Positions 27,388 to 36,614 of a stretch of 64,000 bases of DNA are shown here, one piece after another. Source of the DNA: Rhizobium freirei PRF 81 (lineage in GTDB: Bacteria; Pseudomonadota; Alphaproteobacteria; Rhizobiales; Rhizobiaceae); assembly GCF_000359745.1 (NCBI RefSeq), contig NZ_AQHN01000086.1, positions 60,596 through 124,595 of the forward strand, in the 5' to 3' direction. A program made the position numbers and the translations under genes. Numbering within the stretch: position 1 is the stretch's first letter; each line of letters begins with the position of its first letter. Below the pieces are notes generated by a model. The model ran no database searches. It was not told where the DNA came from and was given only the letters and a program-made list of their open reading frames with translations.

Positions 27388-27507
27388 TGTCGGGCCCGCG
27401 ACAAAGGCTTGTCCAGTTGGAGCGCATGTCTGGCGCAGCTAAATAGCTGAAAAACAATCAAGAGAGTTTCCCTTCAAGTCGACTGCCAACTTGGCACGCG
27501 TTTTGAA
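27388..27507 (+). promoter_or_regulatory. NifA UAS and sigma54 promoter of nifH
   Basis: TGT-CGGGCCCGCG-ACA (27388-27403) is a perfect NifA site. After an 89-base spacer comes CTTGGCACGCGTTTTGAAA, with GG 27493-27494, ten bases, then GA 27505-27506 instead of the usual GC. The nifH start is 72 bases further on. Confidence 0.9.
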
Positions 27508-27578
27508 ACGCTTCTCGGCGGGCGGCGCGAGCTGCCGACCGTACTCCGCGACGGATGGAACGAAAGAAGGAAGGCAAC

Positions 27579-28472
27579 ATGTCAGATTTGCGTCAAATCG
27601 CATTCTACGGCAAAGGGGGCATCGGCAAGTCCACCACCTCACAAAATACGCTCGCAGCCCTTGTCGATCTCGGGCAGAAGATCCTGATCGTCGGCTGCGA
27701 TCCCAAAGCCGACTCCACCCGCCTGATCTTGAACTCGAAGGCGCAGGACACCGTGCTGCATCTAGCGGCACAGGAAGGTTCGGTGGAAGACCTCGAACTC
27801 GAGGACGTGCTCAAAATCGGCTATAAGGGCATCAAGTGCGTAGAGTCCGGGGGCCCGGAGCCGGGTGTTGGTTGCGCCGGCCGCGGCGTCATCACCTCCA
27901 TCAACTTCCTTGAGGAAAACGGCGCCTACGACAATGTCGACTATGTCTCCTATGACGTGCTCGGCGACGTCGTGTGCGGCGGCTTCGCAATGCCGATCCG
28001 CGAGAACAAGGCCCAGGAAATCTACATCGTCATGTCCGGCGAGATGATGGCGCTTTACGCGGCAAACAACATCGCCAAGGGCATCCTGAAATATGCCCAT
28101 GCAGGCGGCGTGAGGCTCGGGGGTCTGATCTGCAACGAGCGCCAGACGGACCGCGAGATCGACCTCGCCGAGGCCCTGGCCTCCAGGCTCAATTCCAAGC
28201 TCATCCATTTCGTGCCGCGCGACAACATCGTCCAGCACGCCGAGCTCAGGAAGATGACGGTCATCCAGTATGCGCCGGATTCCAAACAGGCCGGAGAATA
28301 TCGCACCCTGGCTGAGAAAATTCATGCCAATTCGGGTCAAGGGACCGTCCCGACCCCGATCACCATGGAAGAGCTCGAGGACATGCTGCTCGACTTCGGC
28401 ATCATGAAGACCGACGAGCAGATGCTTGCGGAACTTCAGGCCAAGGAATCGAAGGTGGCGGCCGCCCAATAA
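27579..28472 (+). CDS. nifH: Nitrogenase iron protein NifH
   Basis: Dinitrogenase reductase, which passes electrons with ATP hydrolysis to the MoFe protein. The 297-residue protein has the P-loop YGKGGIGKSTT, VGCDPKADST, and the two cluster-ligand cysteines in GVGCAGRGV and GDVVCGGFAMP, plus the ADP-ribosylated Arg region. The start MSDLRQIAFYGK at 27579 follows GAAGGAAGG; an in-frame ATG at 27555 is less likely. It is the first gene of nifHDKENX. The full length is conserved. Confidence 0.98.
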   Translation: MSDLRQIAFYGKGGIGKSTTSQNTLAALVDLGQKILIVGCDPKADSTRLILNSKAQDTVLHLAAQEGSVEDLELEDVLKIGYKGIKCVESGGPEPGVGCAGRGVITSINFLEENGAYDNVDYVSYDVLGDVVCGGFAMPIRENKAQEIYIVMSGEMMALYAANNIAKGILKYAHAGGVRLGGLICNERQTDREIDLAEALASRLNSKLIHFVPRDNIVQHAELRKMTVIQYAPDSKQAGEYRTLAEKIHANSGQGTVPTPITMEELEDMLLDFGIMKTDEQMLAELQAKESKVAAAQ

Positions 28473-28486
28473 CCGCCGCTTTCGAC

Positions 28487-28516
28487 GGACGCGCCGGCCC
28501 TTGACCCGGCGCGTCC
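28487..28516 (+). terminator. Hairpin between nifH and nifD
   Basis: A perfect 11-bp stem (GGACGCGCCGG / CCGGCGCGTCC) around an 8-base loop, 14 bases after the nifH stop. It lacks a T-run, so partial termination or mRNA stabilisation, giving more NifH than NifDK, is likelier than full termination. Confidence 0.6.
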
Positions 28517-28575
28517 TTCCCGAGAACGCGCCTCAGCGCGAGGCGACATCCGAACCTTAAAAGAGGGCAGGCCCT

Positions 28576-30078
28576 ATGAGCCTCGACTACGAGAAAAACG
28601 GCGCTTTGCATGAAAAGCTTATAGCGGACGTGCTGTCGCAATATCCGGACAAGGCGGCGAAGCGCCGCAACAAGCACCTCGGCGTTGCAACGGGCAAAGA
28701 CGCGACCGACAAGGAGGACGACGTTCTTTCCGAATGCAGCGTCAAATCGAATATCAAATCCATTCCGGGCGTTATGACCATCCGCGGCTGCGCCTATGCC
28801 GGTTCCAAAGGTGTCGTGTGGGGGCCGATCAAGGATATGGTCCACATCTCCCATGGACCGGTTGGTTGCGGCCAATATTCCTGGTCGCAGCGTCGCAATT
28901 ATTATGTCGGCACGACAGGGATCGACACCTTCGTGACGATGCAGTTCACCTCCGACTTCCAGGAAAGAGACATCGTTTTCGGCGGCGACAAGAGGTTGGA
29001 CAAGATCATCGATGAGATCGAGGAATTATTCCCGCTGAACAAAGGCGTCAGCATCCAATCGGAATGCCCGATCGGTCTGATTGGCGATGACATCGAGGCT
29101 GTGTCGCGCAAGAAGGCGAAGGAACACGACAAGACGATCGTGCCGGTGCGCTGCGAGGGCTTCCGCGGCGTATCGCAATCACTTGGCCACCATATCGCCA
29201 ACGATTCCATCCGTGACTGGGTTTTCGAGAAAACGGATGTCGAGTTCGAGGCGAGTCCTTACGACATCAACGTCGTCGGCGATTACAATATCGGCGGCGA
29301 TGCGTGGGCCACGCGCATCCTCCTGGAGGAGATGGGGTTGCGCGTGGTCGGCAACTGGTCTGGAGACGCCACGCTTGCCGAAGTGGAGCGGGCGCCGAAG
29401 GCCAAGCTCAACCTCATCCACTGTTACCGGTCGATGAACTACATCTGTCGGCACATGGAGGAAAAGTACGGCATTCCATGGATGGAATACAATTTCTTTG
29501 GTCCGTCGCAGATCGAAGCCTCTTTGCGCAAGCTTGCCAAGCATTTCGGGCCGGAAATTGAGGAAAAGACCGAGAAAGTCATTGCCAAGTACCGGCCTTT
29601 GGTCGACGCCATCATCGCCAAATACCGACCACGCCTCCAAAGCAAGACCGTGATGCTCTACGTCGGCGGTTTGCGCCCTCGTCACGTGGTCACGGCCTAC
29701 GAGGATCTCGGCATGGAGATCGTTGGCACCGGCTACGAGTTCGCCCACAACGACGACTATCAGCGCACCGGCCATTACGTGAAAAAAGGCACGCTCATCT
29801 ACGACGACGCGACCGGTTATGAACTGGAAAAATTCATCGAGGGGATCCGCCCCGATCTCGTAGGCTCCGGTATCAAGGAAAAGTACCCGGTGCAGAAGAT
29901 GGGCATTCCATTCCGCCAGATGCATTCGTGGGACTACTCCGGCCCGTATCATGGCTACGACGGCTTTGCCATCTTTGCCAAAGACATGGACCTCGCCATC
30001 AACAATCCAGTCTGGGATCTTTACGACGCCCCCTGGAAGAGAAAGGTCGCGCCGGCTGAGGCGGTTGCGGCCGAATGA
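28576..30078 (+). CDS. nifD: Nitrogenase MoFe protein alpha chain NifD
   Basis: Alpha subunit of dinitrogenase holding FeMo-cofactor and part of the P-cluster. P-cluster cysteines are in RGCAYAGSKGVVWG, GPVGCGQYSW and SECPIGLIGDD; the cofactor ligands are Cys in IHCYRSMNYI and His in QMHSWDYSGPYHG. The 500-residue length is normal. It follows nifH by about 100 bases. Confidence 0.98.
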   Translation: MSLDYEKNGALHEKLIADVLSQYPDKAAKRRNKHLGVATGKDATDKEDDVLSECSVKSNIKSIPGVMTIRGCAYAGSKGVVWGPIKDMVHISHGPVGCGQYSWSQRRNYYVGTTGIDTFVTMQFTSDFQERDIVFGGDKRLDKIIDEIEELFPLNKGVSIQSECPIGLIGDDIEAVSRKKAKEHDKTIVPVRCEGFRGVSQSLGHHIANDSIRDWVFEKTDVEFEASPYDINVVGDYNIGGDAWATRILLEEMGLRVVGNWSGDATLAEVERAPKAKLNLIHCYRSMNYICRHMEEKYGIPWMEYNFFGPSQIEASLRKLAKHFGPEIEEKTEKVIAKYRPLVDAIIAKYRPRLQSKTVMLYVGGLRPRHVVTAYEDLGMEIVGTGYEFAHNDDYQRTGHYVKKGTLIYDDATGYELEKFIEGIRPDLVGSGIKEKYPVQKMGIPFRQMHSWDYSGPYHGYDGFAIFAKDMDLAINNPVWDLYDAPWKRKVAPAEAVAAE

Positions 30079-30203
30079 GGGCCTGGCCTGTCTTGGAGCA
30101 GGGGCAGGCTAGGCTCTCGCCGCGGATTTGATCCTGACACCTCGAACATCTCGACGTCCTTTGCCGCCATTGGTGCGGCACGATGAAACGAAAGGCGATT
30201 ACC

Positions 30204-31745
30204 ATGCCGCAGTCGGCGGAAAAAATTCTCGACCACGCGCCTCTGTTCCGCGAGCCGGAATACAGGCGAATGCTTGCCGAAAAGAAGCTGAATTTCGAAT
30301 GTCCGCACCCGGACCAGGTCGTTGCCGATCAAAGCGAGTTCACCAAGACCTGGGAGTACAGGGAGAAAAATCTTGCCCGCGAAGCCCTCGTAATAAATCC
30401 CGCCAAAGCCTGCCAGCCGCTCGGGGCCGTCTTTGCGGCTGCGGGCTTCGAGCGGACCATGTCCTTCGTCCACGGCAGCCAGGGCTGCGTTGCCTATTAC
30501 CGGTCGCACCTTTCGCGACACTTCAAGGAGCCTTCGTCGGCGGTTTCGTCCTCGATGACTGAGGACGCGGCGGTATTTGGCGGACTGAAGAACATGGTCG
30601 ACGGGCTCGCCAACACCTATGCGCTCTACGACCCGTCGATGATTGCCGTCTCGACCACCTGCATGGCGGAGGTTATCGGCGACGATTTGCACGGCTTTAT
30701 CGAAAACGCCAAGAGCGAAGGCTCGGTCCCCTTAGACTTCGATGTTCCTTTCGCCCACACGCCCGCCTTCGTCGGCAGCCATGTCGATGGCTATGACGGC
30801 ATGGTCAAGGGCATCCTGGAGCACTTCTGGAAGGGCAGGGAGCGCAAGGAACCGAACGGCACCATCAACATCATACCCGGGTTCGACGGCTTCTGCGTCG
30901 GCAACAACCGCGAGCTCAAGCGCCTGCTGAACCTCATGGGCGTATCGTATACCCTCATCCAGGACGCATCCGACCAGTTCGATACTCCCTCGGATGGCAT
31001 GTATCGCATGTATGATGGCGGCACGACGATCGGAGACGTCAAGGAAGCTCTTGGCGCCGAAGCGACACTATCGCTGCAGCACTACAACACCCGCAAGACG
31101 CTGGAATATTGCAAGGAGTTCGGACAGCCGACGGCTTCCTTCCATTATCCCCTTGGCGTTAAAGCAACCGACGAATTGCTGGTGAAAATCTCGGAGATTT
31201 CCGGCAAGGAAATCCCTTCCGCGATCGGACTGGAGCGTGGGCGCCTCGTCGACGCCATGGCGGACAGCCAAGCCTGGCTGCACGGAAAGAAATACGCGAT
31301 CTACGGCGATCCAGATTTTGTCTATGCGGTGGCCCGGTTCGTGATGGAAACCGGCGGCGAGCCCACACATTGCCTCGCGACCAACGGCACATCTGCGTGG
31401 GAAAGCGAAATGAAGGCATTGCTTGCATCCTCGCCGTTCGGAAAGGATGCCAAGGTCTGGGCGGGCAAGGACCTCTGGGCACTGCGATCACTGCTTTTCA
31501 CCGAACCGGTGGACCTGTTGATCGGCAATTCCTATGGCAAATATCTGGAGCGCGACACCGGCACGCCGCTGATCCGGCTGACGTTTCCGATTTTCGACCG
31601 GCACCATCATCATCGCTTCCCGCTGATGGGCTACCAAGGCGGGCTGCGTGTCTTAACGACAATCCTCGACACGATATTCGACAAACTCGACCGCGAGACG
31701 AGCCAAACAGGTGTCACGGACTATTCCTATGACCTCACACGCTAA
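30204..31745 (+). CDS. nifK: Nitrogenase MoFe protein beta chain NifK
   Basis: Beta subunit of dinitrogenase, sharing the P-cluster. Cysteines are in AKACQPLGAVFAAAGFE, GSQGCVAYYRSHLSRHF and VSTTCMAEVIGDDL. I start at MPQSAEKILDHAPLFRE (30204), preceded by GAAAGG, rather than the in-frame ATG at 30183. This gives 513 residues, normal for the family. The 3' end overlaps the nifE start. Confidence 0.98.
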   Translation: MPQSAEKILDHAPLFREPEYRRMLAEKKLNFECPHPDQVVADQSEFTKTWEYREKNLAREALVINPAKACQPLGAVFAAAGFERTMSFVHGSQGCVAYYRSHLSRHFKEPSSAVSSSMTEDAAVFGGLKNMVDGLANTYALYDPSMIAVSTTCMAEVIGDDLHGFIENAKSEGSVPLDFDVPFAHTPAFVGSHVDGYDGMVKGILEHFWKGRERKEPNGTINIIPGFDGFCVGNNRELKRLLNLMGVSYTLIQDASDQFDTPSDGMYRMYDGGTTIGDVKEALGAEATLSLQHYNTRKTLEYCKEFGQPTASFHYPLGVKATDELLVKISEISGKEIPSAIGLERGRLVDAMADSQAWLHGKKYAIYGDPDFVYAVARFVMETGGEPTHCLATNGTSAWESEMKALLASSPFGKDAKVWAGKDLWALRSLLFTEPVDLLIGNSYGKYLERDTGTPLIRLTFPIFDRHHHHRFPLMGYQGGLRVLTTILDTIFDKLDRETSQTGVTDYSYDLTR

Positions 31746-33303
31746 CGGCAAACGCTCGGCTCCGCCGCCGAGTGTCTTGCAATCGACATCTAAGGCCGGC
31801 GCAAGCCGGTCGCTCGATGCCAGGATCCAGGACGTCTTCGAGGAACCCGCTTGCGAGATGAACCGCGGCAAAGATGCCAATGTCCGCAAGAAGGGTTGTT
31901 CCAAGCCGCTCACCCCCGGGGCGGCAGCCGGTGGCTGCGCGTTCGACGGCGCAAAGATCGTGCTGCAGCCGATCACCGACGTCGCGCATCTGATCCATGC
32001 TCCGCTCGCCTGCGAAGGCAATTCCTGGGATAACCGTGGTACGGCTTCGTCCGGCCCGATGCTCTGGCGCACGAGCTTCACCACCGATCTTACCGAACTC
32101 GACGTGGTGATGGGCCACGCCGAGCGGAAGCTTTTCAAAGCGATCCGCGAGATCAAGGAAACCTACGCGCCACCGGCGATCTTCGTCTATTCGACATGCG
32201 TTACGGCGCTAATCGGCGACGACATCGAAGCGGTCTGTAAGCGCGCTGCGGAAAAATTCGGCTTGCCGGTGGTGCCGATCAATGCGCCCGGCTTTTCCGG
32301 CTCCAAGAATCTTGGAAACAAGCTCGCCGGCGAGGCGCTGCTCGATCATGTCATCGGCACGGTGGAGCCCGATGATGCCGGCCCCTACGACATCAATATC
32401 CTCGGCGAATTCAATCTTTCCGGCGAGTTCTGGCTGGTAAAGCCGCTTCTTGATCGGCTTGGCATTCGCGTGCGCGCCTGCATCCCCGGTGACGCGCGTT
32501 ATCGTGACATTGCCTCAGCGCATCGTGCCCGGGCAGCGATGATGGTGTGCTCGACCGCACTCATAAATCTTGCCCGCAAAATGGAGGAACTCTGGGACAT
32601 TCCGTTCTTCGAAGGGTCCTTCTACGGCATTACCGACACGTCGCAATCGCTGCGGCAGATCGCTGAGCTGCTCGTCAGGAAGGGCGCCGATCCGGAGATT
32701 CTTGAGCGCACCGAGGCGCTGATCGCAGAGCAGGAGGCGATCGCCTGGAAAAAGCTCGCGGCATACCGGTCGCGGCTTCAAGGCAAGCGTGTGCTGCTTA
32801 ATACCGGCGGTGTGAAGGCCTGGTCGATTGCCCACGCGCTGATGGAGATCGGCGTCGAAATCGTGGGCACCTCGACCAAGAAATCGACGGCCGAAGACAA
32901 GGAGCGCATCAAGGAAATTCTGAAGGAGGATCACCGCATGTTCGAGTCGATGGGATCGCGGGAGATGTACGACATTCTCGCAGAACACAAAGCCGACATC
33001 ATGCTGTCTGGTGGGCGTACGCAATATGTCGCGCTGAAGGCAAAAACGCCCTGGCTTGATATCAACCAGGAGCGCCATCATCCCTATGCCGGCTATGAGG
33101 GCATGGTGGAGCTCGTTCGCCAGATCGATCTTGCTATCCACAACCCGATCTGGAGCGAGGTGCGGGAGCCGGCACCATGGGACGCCCAGCCCGCAATGAA
33201 GGAAGAACTGCAAAGCACGCAAAGCGAGAGCGAGACGTTCCCCGCCTCACAGATCTCGTCGGCGCCTCCGCCGGCGGCTTCCGCGGGTGGTGAGGAAAGC
33301 TGA
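31729..33303 (+). CDS. nifE: NifE, FeMo-cofactor scaffold subunit
   Basis: Alpha-like subunit of the NifEN scaffold on which FeMo-cofactor is built. Conserved cysteines are in KKGCSKPLTPGAAAGGC, HAPLACEGNSWDNRG and YSTCVTALIGDDIEAVC. ATG 31729 overlaps the nifK stop by 17 bases; a GTG at 31711 is also in frame. The C-terminus has a rhizobial-type Ser/Ala/Pro-rich tail. The stop overlaps the nifN start (TGATG). Confidence 0.97.
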   Translation: MTSHANGKRSAPPPSVLQSTSKAGASRSLDARIQDVFEEPACEMNRGKDANVRKKGCSKPLTPGAAAGGCAFDGAKIVLQPITDVAHLIHAPLACEGNSWDNRGTASSGPMLWRTSFTTDLTELDVVMGHAERKLFKAIREIKETYAPPAIFVYSTCVTALIGDDIEAVCKRAAEKFGLPVVPINAPGFSGSKNLGNKLAGEALLDHVIGTVEPDDAGPYDINILGEFNLSGEFWLVKPLLDRLGIRVRACIPGDARYRDIASAHRARAAMMVCSTALINLARKMEELWDIPFFEGSFYGITDTSQSLRQIAELLVRKGADPEILERTEALIAEQEAIAWKKLAAYRSRLQGKRVLLNTGGVKAWSIAHALMEIGVEIVGTSTKKSTAEDKERIKEILKEDHRMFESMGSREMYDILAEHKADIMLSGGRTQYVALKAKTPWLDINQERHHPYAGYEGMVELVRQIDLAIHNPIWSEVREPAPWDAQPAMKEELQSTQSESETFPASQISSAPPPAASAGGEES

Positions 33304-34694
33304 TGGCCTGCATTCTCCCGCAGACCAAGTCGGCGGCGGTCAATCCGCTGAAATCGTCGCAGCCCCTCGGTGCCGCTCTAGCCTATCTTGGCGTCGATGG
33401 TGCGATACCGCTGTTCCACGGCAGCCAAGGCTGCACCAGCTTCGCGCTGGTGCTCTTCGTGCGCCATTTCAAGGAAGCCATCCCCCTGCAGACAACGGCG
33501 ATGGACGCAGTGGCGACGATCCTCGGCGGCGCCGGCAATTTGGAAGAGGCGCTCCTCAATATCAAAACACGCGCTAAACCGAAGCTGATCGGGATCTGCA
33601 CGACGGCGCTGGTGGAAACCCGCGGCGAGAATTTCGAGGGCGATCTTGTCAATATCAAGCTGGAGCGTGCCGAAGAGCTAGCAGGTACCGAGGTCGTGCT
33701 AGCGAGCACACCCGATTTCGACGGTGCGATCGAGGAGGGTTGGGCAAAGGCAGTCACCTCCATGATCGAAGGCATTACGACCCCAGGCGGCCGGCCCCGC
33801 GATCTGAAGAAGATTGCGATCCTCCCCGGTTGGCACCTGACGGTCGCCGATATTGAGCTTCTGCGCGAAACGGTCGAAAGCTTTGGTCTGAAGCCGGTGA
33901 TCCTGCCGGACGTCTCGGGCTCGCTCGACGGCACGGTTCCTGACGACCGTTGGGTGCCGACTACCTATGGCGGCACGAAGGTCGAGGAAATCCGCGAACT
34001 CGGCACCTGCTTCCAGGCGGTTGCGATTGGCGAGCATATGCGCACGGCCGCCGCGGCCCTGCAGGCGAAGACCGGCGTGCCTTACGTCCTCTTCGAGCAG
34101 CTTGTCGGGTTAAAGGCAATCGACCGTTTCATGACGATGCTGGCCATGATCGCCGGCAATCCGGTGCCGCCCGCTGTGCGGCGGCGCCGCGCACAATTGC
34201 AGGACGCACTCCTCGACGGCCATTTTTATTTCGGCGGCAAACGTATCGCGATTGCCGCAGAGCCAGATCATCTTTTTCAACTTGCAACGTTCTTCAAGGG
34301 TATGGGCGCTGAAATAGTCGCCGCCGTTTCGACCACCGGCACAAGCTGCATTCTGCAGAAGGTGCCGGCCGACGCTGTGCAGGTCGGCGACCTTTCTGAT
34401 CTCGAAACCATGGCGCGCCACGCTGGCGGTGATTTGATCGTGACCCATTCCCACGGCCGCCAGGCCGCCGAGCGGCTTGGCGTCCCGCTGATGAGGGTCG
34501 GCTTTCCGATCTTTGATCGGCTCGGCAGCCAGCATAAGAAAACCATTCTCTATGAGGGCGCGCGCAACTTCCTGTTCGAGGCCGCCAACATTTTTCAGTC
34601 GAACTGCCGCCGGCCGAGCCCCGAAGCGCTCAATCCCTTGCAAGACATGGAGGCAAAAAATGACGGCCGTCAGACGTCTTTCACTCGTCACTGA
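33303..34694 (+). CDS. nifN: NifN, FeMo-cofactor scaffold subunit
   Basis: Beta-like partner of NifE. It has KSSQPLGAALAYLGVDG, FHGSQGCTSFALVLFVRHF and GICTTALVETRGEN, the NifK/NifN core in order, and 463 residues. Its start overlaps the nifE stop and its end overlaps nifX by 35 bases, indicating tight translational coupling. Confidence 0.96.
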   Translation: MACILPQTKSAAVNPLKSSQPLGAALAYLGVDGAIPLFHGSQGCTSFALVLFVRHFKEAIPLQTTAMDAVATILGGAGNLEEALLNIKTRAKPKLIGICTTALVETRGENFEGDLVNIKLERAEELAGTEVVLASTPDFDGAIEEGWAKAVTSMIEGITTPGGRPRDLKKIAILPGWHLTVADIELLRETVESFGLKPVILPDVSGSLDGTVPDDRWVPTTYGGTKVEEIRELGTCFQAVAIGEHMRTAAAALQAKTGVPYVLFEQLVGLKAIDRFMTMLAMIAGNPVPPAVRRRRAQLQDALLDGHFYFGGKRIAIAAEPDHLFQLATFFKGMGAEIVAAVSTTGTSCILQKVPADAVQVGDLSDLETMARHAGGDLIVTHSHGRQAAERLGVPLMRVGFPIFDRLGSQHKKTILYEGARNFLFEAANIFQSNCRRPSPEALNPLQDMEAKNDGRQTSFTRH

Positions 34695-35160
34695 GGAGGG
34701 GCCAGCCCCTGCGCCAGAGTGCCCGAAGGGAGTTCTGCGCGTTGCCATCGCGACACAGGACCTGAAGAGGCTGAACGCACATTTCGGGTCTGCCAAGCTT
34801 TTTGCAGTCTATGACGTCACCCCAACCGGTTGGGAGATCGTCGAAGCCGTCGATTTTGGTGAAGCAACTGACGAAAGCGGCAAGCACACGAACGACGGCG
34901 GCACCGATCGCATCGCGATGAGGGTCGAGGCGTTGAAGGGATGTCATCTGCTGTTCTGCCTGGCGATCGGCGGGCCCTCCGCCGCGAAGGTCGTCTCGGC
35001 AAAAATCCATCCGATCAAGGTGCCGGAGCCATCGTCCATCGAAGAGGTACTGATGCGCACCCAGACCATGCTGAAAACTGCCCCGCCGCCATGGCTGCGC
35101 AAGGTGCTTGCAGACGCCGGCATGGGTCTCGCCAAGCCGTTCTTCGACGACGAAGATTAA
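34660..35160 (+). CDS. nifX: NifX, FeMo-cofactor precursor carrier
   Basis: Small protein that binds NifB-co/VK-cluster during cofactor assembly. ATG 34660 (MTAVRRLSLVTEEG) follows GGAGG and lies inside the nifN 3' end, giving 166 residues. The NifX/NafY fold is recognised by VLRVAIATQDLKRLNAHFGS, where the variable His sits, and by HLLFCLAIGGPSAAKVV. Downstream come the NifX-associated genes. Confidence 0.95.
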   Translation: MTAVRRLSLVTEEGPAPAPECPKGVLRVAIATQDLKRLNAHFGSAKLFAVYDVTPTGWEIVEAVDFGEATDESGKHTNDGGTDRIAMRVEALKGCHLLFCLAIGGPSAAKVVSAKIHPIKVPEPSSIEEVLMRTQTMLKTAPPPWLRKVLADAGMGLAKPFFDDED

Positions 35161-35172
35161 AGGAGGTCGGCG

Positions 35173-35661
35173 ATGACTTCGCCCAGCAACCTTGCGAACA
35201 CACTCGCAGATGATGATCGCGACGCAATGGCAACCCCGTTCATGAAGCGCCTGGTTCGCTTGGTCAGGGCGCAGGATACTCATGGGTCGTGGGACGGAAA
35301 ATCGGACACTGACCTGCTTGCCGATTTCATTGTGACGAAGGAGCAGCGCCGGCAAATGCCGATCATCGGCGACCCCGATCCGGACGTGATTTGGAGGCTT
35401 CAAATCTTTTACACCTGCGTTGGGCTTGAAATCGAAGGGCACTCAGGCCTCGTCGCCTCCTCGATCGTGACGATGAATCCCGAGGGCTTCGGGCGAGTGG
35501 TTCTCACGACAGGGCGTTTGGTCGTTTTGTCGAAGACGCTCAGAGACGTCCATCGGTTCGGCTTTGAGACGCTTCGCAAACTCACCGAGGCCGGCACGAA
35601 ATTGGTCGATGATGCTGTCATCGCCATAAAAGCCTACCCCGATGTGGCGCGGGCGCCGTGA
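35173..35661 (+). CDS. NifX-associated protein (DUF269)
   Basis: A 162-residue protein of the family that nearly always follows nifX; its function in nitrogenase assembly is undefined. It is recognised by PFMKRLVRLVRAQDTHGSW near the N-terminus and the C-terminal LRDVHRFGFETLRKLTEAG. ATG 35173 follows AAAGGAGG, and the gap to nifX is 12 bases. Confidence 0.92.
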   Translation: MTSPSNLANTLADDDRDAMATPFMKRLVRLVRAQDTHGSWDGKSDTDLLADFIVTKEQRRQMPIIGDPDPDVIWRLQIFYTCVGLEIEGHSGLVASSIVTMNPEGFGRVVLTTGRLVVLSKTLRDVHRFGFETLRKLTEAGTKLVDDAVIAIKAYPDVARAP

Positions 35662-35687
35662 ATTCGGGTTTTTGAGGAAAGAGATAA

Positions 35688-35891
35688 ATGTCAGACATTG
35701 TGCAGCAGCTTCAAAAGGTCCGTAAACTGCAGTCACGAGCGACAACCGCGAAAATGGAGTTGCACGATCTTGCCGAGGACCTGCCGGTCAACTGGCCCAA
35801 GATCAAGACGATCGCAGCAAAGACGTTCGACGCATTCGCGGAGTTGAATGCGGCAAAGAACGAGCTTGCCGCCTTGGAGGATTCGCGATGA
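35688..35891 (+). CDS. Small NifX-operon protein (DUF683/CCE_0567-like)
   Basis: A 67-residue, largely helical protein (LQKVRKLQSRATTAKMELHD ... INWPKI-type VNWPKIKTIAAKTFDAFAEL) conserved between the DUF269 gene and fdxB in diazotrophs. ATG follows GAGGAAAGAG. Its stop overlaps the fdxB start by 4 bases (ATGA). Confidence 0.9.
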   Translation: MSDIVQQLQKVRKLQSRATTAKMELHDLAEDLPVNWPKIKTIAAKTFDAFAELNAAKNELAALEDSR

Positions 35892-36217
35892 CGGGGACCT
35901 TCGTTACCCGTGATGGATCCACCTGGTTGCCGGAGTATCTGACCGCTATCGATGGCAAAACTTGCATCGGCTGCGGCCGCTGCTTCAAGGTCTGCTCGCG
36001 CGATGTCATGCACCTTTACGGCGCAAGTGAAGCGGGTGAAATCCTCGGCATCTGCGATGACGAAGACGACGACTTCGATGGCGAACTCAATCGTATGATC
36101 ATGGTCGTGGACGAAGCAGGGCGATGTATCGGCTGCGGCGCCTGCGCCCGCGTCTGCCCGAAGAACTGTCAGATTCATATACCGGCTGACAAGCTCGCTT
36201 CATGTGCTGGCGTATAA
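35888..36217 (+). CDS. fdxB: Ferredoxin III (FdxB), 2x[4Fe-4S]
   Basis: Nif-specific ferredoxin, 109 residues. The two cluster motifs are CIGCGRCFKVC (about residue 24) and CIGCGACARVCPKN (about residue 81), separated by an acidic stretch DDEDDDFDGE typical of FdxB. It is translationally coupled to the preceding small gene. Confidence 0.95.
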   Translation: MTGTFVTRDGSTWLPEYLTAIDGKTCIGCGRCFKVCSRDVMHLYGASEAGEILGICDDEDDDFDGELNRMIMVVDEAGRCIGCGACARVCPKNCQIHIPADKLASCAGV

Positions 36218-36233
36218 ACGCGGGAGAACGACT

Positions 36234-36497
36234 GTGCCTTTTGCAATTTTCTGTCGCCTCCTGCAACCAGTCATGTGCTTCAGCCTTCTAGGCGCTTACT
36301 TCGTTTCACATTCAATCCGCAGAGCAATGGTCACGACGGTGGATATTTGGCTCCTTCTTCAGGTGGCCTATTTCGCAAGCGTGCTTTTTTTGATCTGGCG
36401 CGCCAGTTGCGCTTTAAAGAGGAGCCAGCGGGTCTTGCGTTTCGATGATCTCGAGGAAATGCGTTACCGGCCAGAGCATTGCGAAAAGAAAGACTGA
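36234..36497 (+). CDS. Small membrane protein, SyrA/ExoX-like exopolysaccharide repressor
   Basis: GTG 36234 follows GGGAG and opens an 87-residue protein (FAIFCRLLQPVMCFSLLGAY). Two hydrophobic helices are visible, the second LLLQVAYFASVLFLIWR, with a basic segment after it. The pattern (two helices, then a short polar tail) fits the SyrA/ExoX/Psi family of small inner-membrane proteins that lower exopolysaccharide synthesis. It is only 17 bases after fdxB, so it is probably expressed with the nif operon. The family call is by pattern only. Confidence 0.55.
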   Translation: MPFAIFCRLLQPVMCFSLLGAYFVSHSIRRAMVTTVDIWLLLQVAYFASVLFLIWRASCALKRSQRVLRFDDLEEMRYRPEHCEKKD

Positions 36498-36614
36498 ACT
36501 ACCCCGTTGTCTTCCAGCTCGGCTCGATGGTGGGTTTGTTGCCCTTGAGGGCCGGGAACAGATCAGTTGCGAGCCTCGGGCTGCCTGGAAGACATTGATC
36601 ATCGAGCATAACGT

